Below are positions 36,425 through 47,934 of a DNA stretch of 64,000 nucleotides, piece after piece. The DNA is from Siphonodentalium dalli (taxonomy: Eukaryota; Mollusca; Scaphopoda; Gadilida; Siphonodentaliidae): the NCBI GenBank assembly GCA_032622095.1, contig CP136061.1, forward strand, positions 136,115,587-136,179,586, given 5' to 3'. Under the pieces are notes generated by a model. The model was not told where the DNA came from. It worked only from the letters and a program-made list of their open reading frames with translations, and made no database searches. Position numbers and translations under genes: made by a program. How positions within the stretch are numbered: the first letter of the stretch is position 1; the number at the start of each line of letters is the position of its first letter.

Positions 36425-36560
36425 TTGATTTGCCGAAAGACATCGGATCCTATGAAAGCGAAGTGCAAACTTTGCCCAACTACAATCTTCAGTTCCAAAA
36501 AAAGTTCCATTAATTCCATTGACATATTACTTCAGTCATATTGTGGTATTGGTGTATGCA
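36425..36560 (+). pseudogene. BED zinc-finger relic of hAT transposase
   Basis: One frame reads RKTSDPMKAKCKLCPTTIF, followed by SSKKSSINSIDILLQSY. This matches the start of a BED finger: the KAKCKLC knuckle, the S-rich turn and a decayed L-x-HLQSxH helix in which the histidines are lost. BED fingers sit at the N-terminus of many hAT transposases and bind subterminal repeats. Its position inside a hAT with 8-bp duplication supports the call. The frame closes at 36697 without any catalytic core. Confidence 0.6.
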
Positions 36561-36994
36561 TTGTTGTCCCTTCTAATTTGCAACTGAATGACAAAGTGGT
36601 GACAAATATCTGCCTCAATAATCCCCCATTAGTGGTGTCTAGTGGATGCATTGTGTCACCAGTAAGCAGTGGCCTGGCTGTGTGTATGACTTACTGAGAC
36701 AGTCTTATTTCCTTAGTAATGACATGATGGACAAATGTATGTGTTACTAAAATACTCTATTATTTTCATTTTATACCGAAAGCATCGAGATGTCTACGAA
36801 TCCACAGTCACACAAGCACCATCAGCAAGTCACCAACAACCTATAACCTTTCAGAATGCAAAAAACATCAACCAAGAATGCCAAAGCATCGAAGATAGTT
36901 AGCAAAGTTCGCAACTCTCTGATATCATCTGAATTTCTAGAAGATCAACCCCGGCTATAAGCTGCCAATGCAACACGCTGGAATTGCTAGCTAT

Positions 36995-38278
36995 AAATCT
37001 TGATTAGCTCAGTTCTATGAACACCTGTCCTGGACTCAGTATATTGATTAGCTCAGTTCTACGAACACCTGTCCTGGACTCAGTATATTGATTAGCTCAG
37101 TTCTATGAACACCTGTCCTGGACTCAGTATATTGATTAGCTCAGTTCTATGAACACCTGTCCCGGACTCAGTATATTGATTAGCTCAGTTCTACGAACAC
37201 CTGTCCTGGACTCAGTATATTGATTAGCTCAGTTCTATGAACACCTGTCCTGGACTCAGTATATTGATTAGCTCAGTTCTATGAACACCTGTCCTGGACT
37301 CAGTATATTGATTAGCTCAGTTCTATGAACACCTGTCCTGGACTCAGTATATTGATTAGCTCAGTTCTATGAACACCTGTCCTGGACTCAGTATATTGAT
37401 TAGCTCAGTTCTATGAACACCTGTCCTGGACTCAGTATATTGATTAGCTCAGTTCTATGAACACCTGTCCTGGACTCAGTATATTGATTAGCTCAGTTCT
37501 ATGAACACCTGTCCTGGACTCAGTATATTGATTAGCTCAGTTCTATGAACACCTGTCCTGGACTCAGTATATTGATTAGCTCAGTTCTATGAACACCTGT
37601 CCTGGACTCAGTATATTGATTAGCTCAGTTCTATGAACACCTGTCCTGGACTCAGTATATTGATTAGCTCAGTTCTATGAACACCTGTCCTGGACTCAGT
37701 ATATAGATTAGCTCAGTTCTATGAACACCTGTCCTGGACTCAGTATATTGATTAGCTCAGTTATATGAACACCTGTCCTGGACTCAGTATATTGATTAGC
37801 TCAGTTCTATGAACACCTGTCCTGGACTCAGTATATTGATTAGCTCAGTTCTATGAACACCTGTCCTGGACTCAGTATATTGATTAGCTCAGTTCTATGA
37901 ACACCTGTCCTGGACTCAGTATATTGATTAGCTCAGTTCTACGAACACCTGTCCTGGACTCAGTATATTGATTAGCTCAGTTCTATGAACACCTGTCCTG
38001 GACTCAGTATATTGATTAGCTCAGTTCTACGAACACCTGTCCTGGACTCAGCATATTGATTAGCTCAGTTCTACGAACACCTGTCCTGGACTCAGTATAT
38101 TGATTAGCTCAGTTCTATGAACACCTGTCCTGGACTCAGTATATTGATTAGCTCAGTTCTATGAACACCTGTCCTGGACTCAGTATATTGATTAGCTCAG
38201 TTCTATGAACACCTGTCCTGGACTCAGTATATTGATTAGCTCAGTTCTATGAACACCTGTCCTGGACTCAGTATATTG
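36995..38278 (+). repeat. 44-bp minisatellite, about 29 units
   Basis: Unit TTGATTAGCTCAGTTCTATG, then AACACCTGTCCTGGACTCAG, then TATA, with exact 44-bp spacing (for example 37021 and 37065). A few units vary at single sites (CTACG for CTATG, GCATA for GTATA, TTATATG). Each unit contains TAGCTCAGTT, which resembles a tRNA A box. I see no B box, so Pol III activity is only a thought. Confidence 0.98.
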
Positions 38279-38654
38279 GCTTCTCTGTTCTAAGTGTGCT
38301 TCACTATTGTGCTTCTTCGTGTATTTTATCTTACTTGTATTAAATTTATATTTTGTTATCAAATAAAGTTCATATAAATAAATAGCGTTCCTACATCAAT
38401 TATGTACTGAAATGTAATTGTAATTGAATTACATTTCAAAGTAAGTGTAATTGTAATTAACTGCATCGTGAAATATATGTAATAGGAATTGAAATTGTAA
38501 TTGAACAAATTTGAAGATATTGTAATTGTAATTAATTATATTCACAAGTAATTGCCCCAAGCCTGGCAACATGGTCACTATTTTCGAGAGAACAGTTCAC
38601 ATTGTTTAGTTAAATAGAACTTTAGCATTTTCTCTACTGAATATTTCCCTTAGG

Positions 38655-38945
38655 TTGGTTGATTGATTTAATGGGGTTTAATTTCGCTTTCAGCAATAAG
38701 GCCATATCACGACATTGCCAGTTTTTGGTGAAGGAAATCCGCACACTTCCGACTAATCAAACAGTGATTTCAATGGTTGATAAACTCGTCGACCGTGTGC
38801 GGCAAACTACCGGCCACCGGAGAGTAACAGGCAACTCCACCAGACAACGATTCCGATGGAAACATGTGGATTTGAACCCTTATCGCCAGCACTGGAGTGC
38901 GAGACGGCTTGGAGTTGTGCCCCTCACCGACAGCCTGAGGAAATG
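38655..38945 (-). mobile_element. tRNA-derived SINE
   Basis: Read on the minus strand, the head near 38935-38865 has an A-box-like GTCGGTGAGGGG and, about 50 bp on, CTCCAGTG and GGTTCAAATCC (38878-38868), a good Pol III B box. The spacing suggests a class II (Leu/Ser-like) tRNA origin. The 3' part contains GTCGTGATATGGCC, TTGCTGAAAG and ATTAAACCCCATTAAATC, then a short CAATCAACCAACC tail, resembling gastropod SINEs as I remember them. The plus-strand 107-codon frame here is a shadow. Confidence 0.6.
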
Positions 38946-39008
38946 TTCAGATAATAAGTTAAACAAATGGGGCGTTAGTTGAACTTATTCGTGTGTCTGA
39001 ACATTTCC
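38939..39008. repeat. ~70-bp hairpin, GTTCAGATAATAAGTT family, copy 1
   Basis: GGAAATGTTCAGATAATAAG pairs with CTTATTCGTGTGTCTGAACA and TTTCC on the right. Related hairpins are at 52591-52643 and 53253-53323. Confidence 0.85.
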
Positions 39009-39319
39009 GGCAAATAAACAGGAATCATGCTGTACGTATATTATCTGTTCGTCTGTCTGTCGTCTGCTTATGTTTCATGGACATCACACCAGGTTAAGAA
39101 TAAACTTTTAAAACTGAATTGGAGAATCAATTCAGTAATGAAAGGGTAAAGGCTTCGCATTTTGAGATAAAATAAATAAACAATGTTTATGTTATGATAA
39201 CGGTACACAAAGTCAACTCCAGATCCAGTTACACATTGAAAAAACACTTTGACGACCAGGTCATAACAATGAAAAAAATGAATAAAACTTAACCCTTCAC
39301 CCAACAGAAGGGCCCTGTG

Positions 39320-39386
39320 CCAATGCATTCTCTTATATATGCGAGTCGACCATAGGTCGCCTCGCATATATAAGAGAATGCATTGG
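39320..39386. repeat. 67-bp hairpin, copy 2
   Basis: Perfect arms with the core CATTCTCTTATATATGCGAG and apex TCGACCATAGGTCGC. Confidence 0.95.
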
Positions 39387-39467
39387 CTTAACACATTAAA
39401 AATTATAAAATTATTAAAGAATGTAAGAAAAAATGGTAAAAAGTGTTAAAAACAGATTTTTTTTAGG

Positions 39468-39534
39468 CCAATGCATTCTCTTATATATGCGAGGCTACCT
39501 ATGGTCGACTCGCATATATAAGAGAATGCATTGG
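39468..39534. repeat. 67-bp hairpin, copy 3
   Basis: Same arms with the apex in reversed sense (GCTACCTATGGTCGA). Together with copy 2 it forms a mirror pair. Confidence 0.95.
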
Positions 39535-39688
39535 CACAGGGCATAACTGTAACTATCACAATGTGGTCAAGGAGCCGGTTCCAATGATATCCATATTTGT
39601 ATGGTTCTATTGAGACAGACCGAATATATTTTAGGCTGTTGAAGCTTTATTTGGCCGGTTTTGGCCGGTTTGTTGGGTAAAGGGTTAA

Positions 39689-40072
39689 TGAACAGAAATG
39701 AAGAATATTATATTTTGAAGGCTATTTCTGATTGGTGATAATATACATATTTTTGCGGGACTGTCAACTTTTTCTGCAAAATTTAAATGTTTACAAGAGA
39801 AACTGAATGCCAATGTTTATATATTGTGTTGCTCCATGCAAGGGTTGTCCGCCGATTCAAGTCTAATTGCAGGGCATGAAAAATAAATAATGTTTATTTT
39901 AAGGATAATAGTACTATATCCAGCTATACATACTGGATAAGTGTGTTTGTTCGTATACGGGTACTAAGTACAGTGTGTCGCATTGAAGCGTGAACAAGTA
40001 AGTATTCTGATTAATCAACGCATAAGCTTGCTAAAGCGACCATCACATCGGTACAAATCAAGTTCGTCTGCA
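39689..40072. other. Unassigned DNA
   Basis: No gene or repeat recognised. Confidence 0.5.
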
Positions 40073-40080
40073 CTCTAGAT

Positions 40081-42450
40081 CGGTGTGACTAATTAGTGCC
40101 CGGGCAAGCCCGGGCACGCCCGGGCAACCCCGGGCACGCCCGGGCAGGTCTTGGTGGTCTCATGGGCCCGCAGACAGTCTAATATGATGCCATATGGTAG
40201 TAGGATACAGAATAAGCATATATTAGGAAAATTGACTTGCTGTGTCGTCCACCGGCGGGTTTATAAACCATTTAAATGCCGATATTGACTAAAAGAACCC
40301 GGGAGAGCCCAGACGGACGCATAGACCCGACCATATTATATATTGATGACTAATGGTAGCGAGGCACTTACTAAAGGTATATATTGCAAATATTGACTCG
40401 CTATCTCGTTCGCGGCCGGCTTCATTAACCCCTTAAATGACGATATGCGCCAGAAGAACACGCGCAAAAAGCCCGATCACGAGAGAGCTCGGGGAAGTCC
40501 GGGTGGCACCATGGACCAGTGATCGGTATAGTGTGATGCCTTATGGCGGTAGGGTGGCTGGTATGAACATTTACTGCCGTTATATATCGTTCACGGCGGG
40601 TTCATTTATAATATTGGTGCCCACTCGATCAGGAATTGGCGGCATTATTGGCCATCCTTTATACGTTCCTATATACAACCGCATATTTTTTTGTGAAAAA
40701 CTTAATTTAACCCCCAATGCAGTCGAAAAATGGTGATGTGATATATATATATATATTTTTTTTATTTATTTACTGATAGTGCCGTTTAGATGAAATAAAG
40801 TTTATAAGTTCTCTAAAACCTTATTATTTATTCCCGTAGTTCACCCCGTGTACGTGGTATATCGCCAAACCCGAAGGTATCACCGAACCCGAGAAGTCTC
40901 CAGGGTTCTTCTAGTTAATATCGGCATTTAAATGGTTAATTAACCCGCCGGTGGACGACACAGCAAGTCAATTTTCATAATCTATGCTTATTCTGTATAT
41001 ATCCTACTATATATACGACATCATATTAGACTGTCCGCGGGCCCATGAGGCCATCAGGGCCTGCCCGGACTTACCCGGGCTTTCCCGTGCTCTCTTGGTG
41101 CAGATCGTCATTTAAGGGATTAATAAAGCCGGCCGCGAACGAAATAGCGATTCAATATTTGCAATATACCTTTAGTAAGTGCCTCGATCCCATTATTCAT
41201 CAATATATAATATGATCGGGTCGCTGTGTCAGTCGAGGCTCTCCCGGGTTCTTTAAGTTAATATCGGCATTTAAAGTGTTAATAAACCCGCCGGTTGATG
41301 ACACAGCAAGTAAATTTGCATGCTTATTCAGAATCCTACTACCGTACGGAATCATATTAGACTGTCCGCGGGTTCAGGAGGCAGCCAGGGCCTGTCCGGG
41401 CTTGCCCGGGCTTGCCGCGCTCTTCTGGCGCATATCGTTATTTAAGGGGTTAATGAAGCCGGCGGCGAACGAGATAGCGAGTCAATATTTACAATATACA
41501 TTTAGTAAGTGCCTCGCTACCATTAGTCATCAATATATAATATTATCAGGTTTCTGTGTCCGTCCGGTCTCTCCCGGGTTGTTTTAGTTAATATCGATAT
41601 TTAGAGGGTTAATAAACCCGCCGGTGGACGACACAGCAAGTCAATTTTCAAAATATATGCTTATTCTGTATCCTACTACCATATGACATCATATTAGACT
41701 GTCTGCGGGCCCATGAGACCACCAGGGCCTGTCCGGGCGTGCCCGGGCTTGCGCCATGTTCTTCTGGCACATATCGTCATTTAAGGGGTTAATGAAGCCG
41801 GCCGCGAACGAGATAGCGAGTCAATATTTGCAATATACCTTTAGTAAGTGCATCGCAACCATTAGTCATCAATATATAATATGGTCGGGTCTATGCGTCC
41901 GTCTGGGCTCTCCCGGGTTCTTTTAGTCAATATCGGCATTTAAATGGTTAATAAACCCGCCGGTGGACGACACAGCAGGTCAATTTTCATAATATATGCT
42001 TATTCTGTATCCTACTACCATATGACATCATATTAGACTGTCTGCGGGTCCATGAGATCACCAGGGCTTGCCCGGGCGTGCCCGGGCTTGCGCCATGTTC
42101 TTCTGGCGTATATCGTCATTTAAGGGGTTAATGAAGCCGGCCGCGAGCGAGATAGCGAGTCAATATTTGCAATATATACCTTTAGTAAGTGCCTCGCTAC
42201 CATTAGTCGGTCGGGTCTATGCGTCCGTCTGGGCTCTCCCGGGTTCTTTTAGTCAATATCGGCATTTAAATGGTTAATAAACCCGCCGGTGGACGACACA
42301 GCAAGTCAATTTTCACAATATATGCTTATTCTGTATCCTACTACCATGTGGCATCATATTAGACTGTCTGCGGGCCCATGAGAACACCCGGACCTGCCCG
42401 GGCGTGCCCGGGCTTGCCCGGGCGTGCCCGGGCACTAATTGGTCACACCC
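40081..42450. mobile_element. Element G: palindromic satellite-bearing transposon
   Basis: A 2,370-bp element flanked by a perfect 8-bp duplication CTCTAGAT (40073-40080 and 42451-42458). The TIR is [C/G]-GGTGTGAC-[T/C]-AATTAGTGCCCGGGC. Directly inside are 10-bp repeats of GCCCGGGCAC type on both sides. Tandem units of about 335-340 bp run one way from about 40145 to 40560 and the other way from about 40850 to 42400 (about 4.5 units; the anchor GCCGGCCGCGAACGA lies near 41129, 41458, 41796 and 42136). A short unique AT-rich centre separates them. No coding capacity. The plan is the same as E, but unit and TIR sequences differ. Confidence 0.92.
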
Positions 42451-42458
42451 CTCTAGAT

Positions 42459-43249
42459 CATTTAATTTGACAAAGAGAGAAAATCCATAAACGAATGTTA
42501 TCGTCACGTTTATGATGCAATGTTTGTAAGAAAACACAGTCATAAAAAATTTAAGAAGCGTTATCGATCAACTACTGAACTTGATACGGGATATCGTGAC
42601 TCCTATATATTATGTGATTGCTTATTTTGCACCCGATGCAAACCTATGGGGGTCGTGGGATCTTTCTGGAGAAAGAAATTATTCTGATTCAATTAGATGT
42701 AACTCTAACTCTATCAATTGTAAATGTGTCCCAGATGTTCAAGATTGGACCAAAGGCAGATGTGGAGAAGATTTGCCGGTATATATTACATCACATGTGT
42801 ATGGCTACTGATCTAGTTGAAACTAGTTTAAGAGAATCACGACTCACGAGAAGGGTTGGAAACCGTTAACGTCCGGCGAGCAATGGATAATCTCGACCAG
42901 CGCTGCATATATACGTTCCCATGTTCCCTCTTCAAACTGAAAATTGAACCAGGTCAGTTATTGGCTTACACACTTATACACATGAGAAAGAATCTCCCTT
43001 CCAAATAGTGTCATGCCGGGTGAACGGCATCCAAAATCCTGACCATTTCTATATAAGGAATAAACGAGATTAATCCACAATAAACCTCTTGTATTCTTCC
43101 GGACTTTTTGTAGACACGATCATAGGTATACTTGTTTTATGACAGAGAACAATATTATGTGCACCTCACAAGACAGTGTCTTTTGTTGGGGCACTTGCGT
43201 CATTCAACAATTTCCTTTGGCACACCCTACCTATCACATCCCTCATATA
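42459..43249. other. Unassigned DNA
   Basis: Two overlapping open frames (42581-42811 and 42618-42869) have no recognisable domain, and neither has better support than the other. Confidence 0.5.
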
Positions 43250-44260
43250 CGATCGGCACCAAACTGCATATTGATCTTCAGTGTGACCTCTAGATGGGAG
43301 CCATCCATCTTTTCTTATATTATTTTTAAAACATGGCCGCCAGCTGCCATCTTGGATTTCACATTTGAATTCATCAGCACACCCTGCATCTCACATTTTC
43401 ATGGGGAATTGTCTTTCAAAATTTTACAAGCAATTTTAGGATCACCTCTTGATGGGAGCTGTGGAATATGGACGATTTTCGAGAGAAAAAAAACATGGCC
43501 ATCGGCAGCCATCTTGAATTTTTAATATCTGCATGACTATAGCCTTCGACACGCCATACAATCAACACTTTTCATCCGATTGATCCCAAACTACACATGG
43601 ATTTTCAGAGTTACCGAGATGGGAGCTATCAATTTTTTTCCGAGTTTCGTTCAAAAGCATAGAACATGGCCGCCAGCACCAATCATTGATATCAAATTTG
43701 AATCCACCGGCACACCTTTCCAGTCCACACTTATTCGATAAATGTTTTTGCAAATTTACAGGCATGTTTGGCATCACCTCTTGATGGGAGCTATCGAGTT
43801 GAATGATTTTCGATGAAAAACTTGGATCTTCAGGGTGACCGATAGTTGGGAACTATAATTGTTTTCCGAGTTTCGTTCAAAAACATTGCCGCTAGCAGCA
43901 TGCATCTTTGATCTCAAATTTAATCCACACTGCAAGCCCAAATTTATTTGAGAAATGTTTTTAAAATTTACAGCCATGTTTATATAGGATCAACTCTAGA
44001 TAGAATTTGAATGACTTTCGACCAGAAACATGGGCGCTGGCAGTCATCTCGGATTTTACTCTAGGCATGACTAACTACTTTGCATATTCGGGGCGGTCTA
44101 TAGATGACACCATAAAAAGTTCCCGAAACTGGCTAAAAAGCATGGCTTCCTGCAGCCATCTTGTATTTCACATCTAATCAATCGGCATACCAATAAGCCT
44201 ACACTTGTTGGCGGAATGTTTTTAAAATTTGAATTTGAACAATTTGGCATGCCCTGCAGC
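43250..44260 (-). repeat. Degenerate ~165-bp tandem repeat with ATGGCCGCC motifs
   Basis: GATGGGAGC recurs near 43291, 43451, 43620 and 43784, and each unit also carries AACATGGCCGCCAGC or a decayed version and CATCTTGGATTT. The open frames at 43139-43525, 43562-43777 and 43774-43977 are products of the array. The motif set resembles that in the arms of 2045-5035. Confidence 0.75.
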
Positions 44261-44940
44261 CAACATTTTTATCCAATTAATTCCAAACTACATATGGCTC
44301 TTCGTGTTGACCAACTTGACCTCTGATATTACCTCTAGTATTACTTAAACACTTCAACTCTCCGCATTCCTTATCGCGCCATTGACTGTAATGTATGGCA
44401 TTATCCCCTCTCCAAGATGAGCTACAGTGCCTAGGTCCCATGCCTTCATAAACTAAGTTTGGTTTGGTTTCGGACATATAATGGTATTTTATTTATATGT
44501 GAATATATATGTATTTGACCCACCCCCTCCGGAACCATGCATAAATTAACACCTTTCTCATAATGAACTACCACTGATAAGAATAACGAATAGCTAATAG
44601 TAAATTAGTAATATAGTGAAGTCGTATAATTGTTTCGACGGTCGAAAAACCTTTTCGCTAAACTGACGGCTGCGAATCCGAATGTAAGAAAATAATGCCG
44701 TTCAACTTCTTGCCATTCGCAGTAAGGTGACATGGTTCTGTTTTTCGTGATGGTTTATACTGAATTATATTGTTATCGGGTCATAGTCAGCGGTAAGCTC
44801 GATGATTTCACGCAAAGCTCGCGTGCCATGTTAGGCTTCTCGAAAACGTAATCGTAACTAAGGATTTGTTCAAATGACAACTGATCGAAACTTTGAAAGA
44901 ACACAAATTATTGCGACGTTCATGTAATACCATATTAGTA
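44261..44940. other. Unassigned DNA
   Basis: No recognisable gene or repeat between the tandem array and E2. Confidence 0.5.
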
Positions 44941-44948
44941 TTCTTATC

Positions 44949-47926
44949 CGGTCCTACTAAAACCCGACCGGACCCGACCGCACCCGACCGGACCCGACCG
45001 GACCCGACCGCACCCGATCGGACCGCCCCTAGGGGTCCGAGCGAGATAGGGTTTGCACTATCGTGTAGAATGGACCCGAATGTACCAAAGTTCCAATCTC
45101 CAAGTCGATAGCTCGAGCGGACACGGCACTGTTAACCCCTGACTGGCGGCCGTTTCCGCCAGGTACGGGAAATCCAAAAAGGCGCCGACCGCACCTCCCA
45201 TGACTGCCTGACCACGGACATGGACATTATATCATGAATTGAATACCCATATGCATCCATGGGCGATCGGACAAGTCGCTAGCTGCAGCGGAAGTTGATA
45301 AATTAACCAATACGCTGCTGCCAAATTCGCTATAAATGTACGCAAAAACGCCGAAATTAACACCCGCCGACCATAGGTGTCCGAGCGAGATGGGGTCCGC
45401 ACTATCGTGTAGAATGGACCCGAATGTACCAAAGTTCCAATCCCCAAGTAGATAGCTCGAGCGGACACGGCACTGTTAACCCCTGACTGGCGGCCGTTTC
45501 CGCCAGGTACGGGAAATCCAAAAAGGCGCCGACCGCACATCCCCTGACTGCCTGACCACGGAAATGGACATTATATCATGAAGTGAATACCCATATGCAT
45601 CCATGCGCGATCGGACAAGTCGCTAGCTGCAGCGGAAGTGAATAAATTAACCCACACCTTGCTGCCAAATTCACTATAAATGTACACAAAAACTCCGAAA
45701 TTAACACCCGCCGACCGGACCGCCCCTAGGGATCCGAGCGATATGGGGTTTGCACTATCGTGTAGAATGGACCCGAATGTACCAAAGTTCCAATCCCCAA
45801 GTCGATAGCTCGAACGGACACGGCACTGTTAACCCCTGACTGGCGGCCGTTTCCGCCAGGTACGGGAAATCCAAAAAGGCGCCGACCGCACCTCCCATGA
45901 CTTTCTGACCACGGAAATGGACATTATATCATGAAGTGAATACCCATATGCAGCCATGGGCGATCGGACAAGTCGCTAGCTGCAGCGGAAGTGAATAAAT
46001 TAACCCATACGCTGCTGCCAAATTCGCTATAAATGTACGCAAAAACGCCGAAATTAACACCCGCCGACCGGACCGCCCATAGGCGTCCGAGCGAGATGGG
46101 GTTTGCACTATCGTGTAGAATGGACCCGAATGTACCAAAGTTCCACTCCCCAAGTCGATAGCTCGAGCGGACACGGCACTGTTAACCCCTGTCTGGCGGC
46201 CGTTTCCGCCAGGTACGGGAAATCCAAAAAGGCGCCGACCGAACATCCCCTGACTGCCTGACCACGGAAATGGACATTATATCGTGAGGTGAATACCCAT
46301 ATGCATCCATGGGCGATCGGACAAGTCGCTAGCTGCAGCGGAAGTGAATACATTAACCCATACGCTGCTGCCAAATTCGCTATAAATGTACGCAAAAACG
46401 CCGAAATTAACACCCGCCGACCGGACCGCCCCTAGGGGTCCGAGCGAGATGTGGTTTGCACTATCGTGTAGAATGGACCCGAATGTACCAAAGTTCCAAT
46501 CCCCAAGTCGATAGCTCGAGCGGACACGGCACTGTTAATCCCTGACTGGCGGCCGTTTCCGCCAGGTACGGGAAATCCAAAAAAGGCGCCGACCGCACAT
46601 CCCCTGCATGACTGCCTGACCACGGAAATGGACATATCATGAGGTGAATACCCATATGCATCCATGGGCGATCGGACAAGTCGCTAGCTGCAGCGGAAGT
46701 GAATACATTAACCCATACGCTGCTGCCAAATTCGCTATAAATGTACGCAAAACGCCGAAATTAACACCAGCCGACCGGACGCCCCTAGGGGTCCGAGCGA
46801 GATGGGGTTTGCACTATCGTGTAGAATGGACCCGAATGTACCAAGGTTCCAATCCCCAAGTCGATAGCTCGAGCGGACACGGCACTGTTAACCCCTGACT
46901 GGCGGCCGTTTCCGCCAGGTACGGGTTAAAGGCAAGTGCGGCCTTAATTGTCGAAAATATTCATATTTGTTCCAAACACCGTAAACAGAAAAACATTAAA
47001 ACGCATACAGTTCCATTCATATATACCATGACCATCGCGTAAACAGCATGTTATCATAAAGACCTACTATATTTTACCTAAGCAAGAGCCTGATTGTGTT
47101 ACAGAAGACAGCACAATGCTACTGGCTAATCACACACAAATGACATAAACGCTCTTTATTAGTTCCATATCGGGTATACAGCAACGCTCTTTATGTTTAC
47201 CATCATAATATAAACAAACACCAGAAAAGTTATTTTTTATGCTTTTGTTTAGATAACAATGGTCAAACATATGACCATAACATACTGTTTATGCGATATT
47301 TCTTATTTGTATACGGACAAAGTCTATCTACATTTTGACGTTCTTTCTGTTTGTGGCGGTTTTTAACGGGTTGAGATATTTTCACAGGATACCCACCGCC
47401 AAGGCCAACCGTGTCTTTAACAGTGCCGTGTCCGCTCGAGCTATCGACTTGGGGATTGGAACTTTGGTACATTCGGGTCCATTCTAGACGATAGTGCAAA
47501 CCCCATCTTGCTCGCATCCCTAGGGGCGGTCCGGTTGGAGGGTGTTAATTTCGGCGTTTTTGCGTACATTTATAGCAAATTCGGCAGCAGCGTATGGGTT
47601 AATTTATTCACTTCCGCTGCAGCTAGCGACTTATCCGATCGCCCATGGATGCATATGGGTATTCACTTCATGATATAATGTCAATTTCCGTGGTCAGGCA
47701 GTCAGGGGAGGTGCGGTCGGCGCCTTTTTGGATTTCCCGTACTTGGCGGAAACTGCCGCCAGTCAGGGGTTAACAGTGCCGTGTCCGCTCGAGCTATCGA
47801 CTTGGGGATTGAAACTTTGGTACATTCGGGTCCATTCTACACGATAGTGCAAACCCCATCTCGCTCGGACCCCTGGGGGCGGTCCGGTCGGGTGCGGTCG
47901 GGTGCGGTCGGGTTTTAGTAGGACCC
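44949..47926. mobile_element. Element E2: second copy of the E family
   Basis: Flanked by a perfect 8-bp duplication TTCTTATC (44941-44948 and 47927-47934). The TIR and decamer caps are as in E1. The left array (about 45010-46905) has about 5.4 units. The right array (about 47421-47890) has about 1.3 units in inverse orientation. Apart from MITE A4 the two arrays meet in one palindrome: GGCACTGTTAACCC, then ACTGGCGG, a short loop, CCGCCAGG, then GGGTTAACAGTGCC. E2 therefore shows the centre lost or replaced in E1. Open frames 44893-47517 are array shadows. Confidence 0.92.
46926..47420 (+). mobile_element. Family A TTAA-site MITE, copy A4 (intact)
   Basis: A 495-bp span including TTAA at both ends (46926-46929 and 47417-47420), in the TTAA of the right half of the E2 central palindrome. 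Flanking text GGTACGGG and CAGTGCCGTG is continuous E sequence, so the insertion postdates E2. This copy also provides the empty site for Harbinger element H. Confidence 0.95.
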
Positions 47927-47934
47927 TTCTTATC

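Larger units (their letters stand above)
32931..38565. mobile_element. 5.6-kb hAT element
   Basis: A perfect 8-bp duplication GCAACATG (32923-32930 and 38566-38573) flanks termini CAGGGGTGGGG and, inverted, CAGGCTTGGGG. An 8-bp duplication with 5'-CAGG ends is typical of hAT elements. Subterminal regions are dense in TGTAATTG words on both sides (32940-33085 and 38410-38540), as expected for hAT transposase-binding repeats. The interior holds nested element F (33595-36110), a BED zinc-finger relic (36425-36560) and a 44-bp minisatellite. No DDE or dimerisation domain remains, so the element is defective. Confidence 0.93.
39289..39688. mobile_element. Twin-hairpin MITE, copy K2
   Basis: Ends TTAACCCTTCACCCAACA and, inverted, TTAACCCTTTACCCAACA, with TTAA at both sides (39289-39292 and 39685-39688). 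It is 400 bp long. It contains two complete 67-bp hairpins in mirror arrangement, bracketed by CCTGTG and CACAGG. The outer TIR differs from K1 and K3 after TTAACCCTT. Confidence 0.88.

Noticed and set aside
36995-38278. Regularly spaced 44-bp repeats considered as a CRISPR array
   Set aside because: Units are head-to-tail without variable spacers, inside a hAT element of a eukaryote.
36995-38278. tRNA gene cluster from the TAGCTCAGTT words
   Set aside because: Only an A-box-like word; no B box or cloverleaf in the 44-bp unit.
38659-38982. 107-codon plus-strand frame
   Set aside because: It is the antisense of the SINE.
42581-42869. Two overlapping open frames of 76 and 83 codons
   Set aside because: No recognisable domain, no splice context, and neither frame is favoured.
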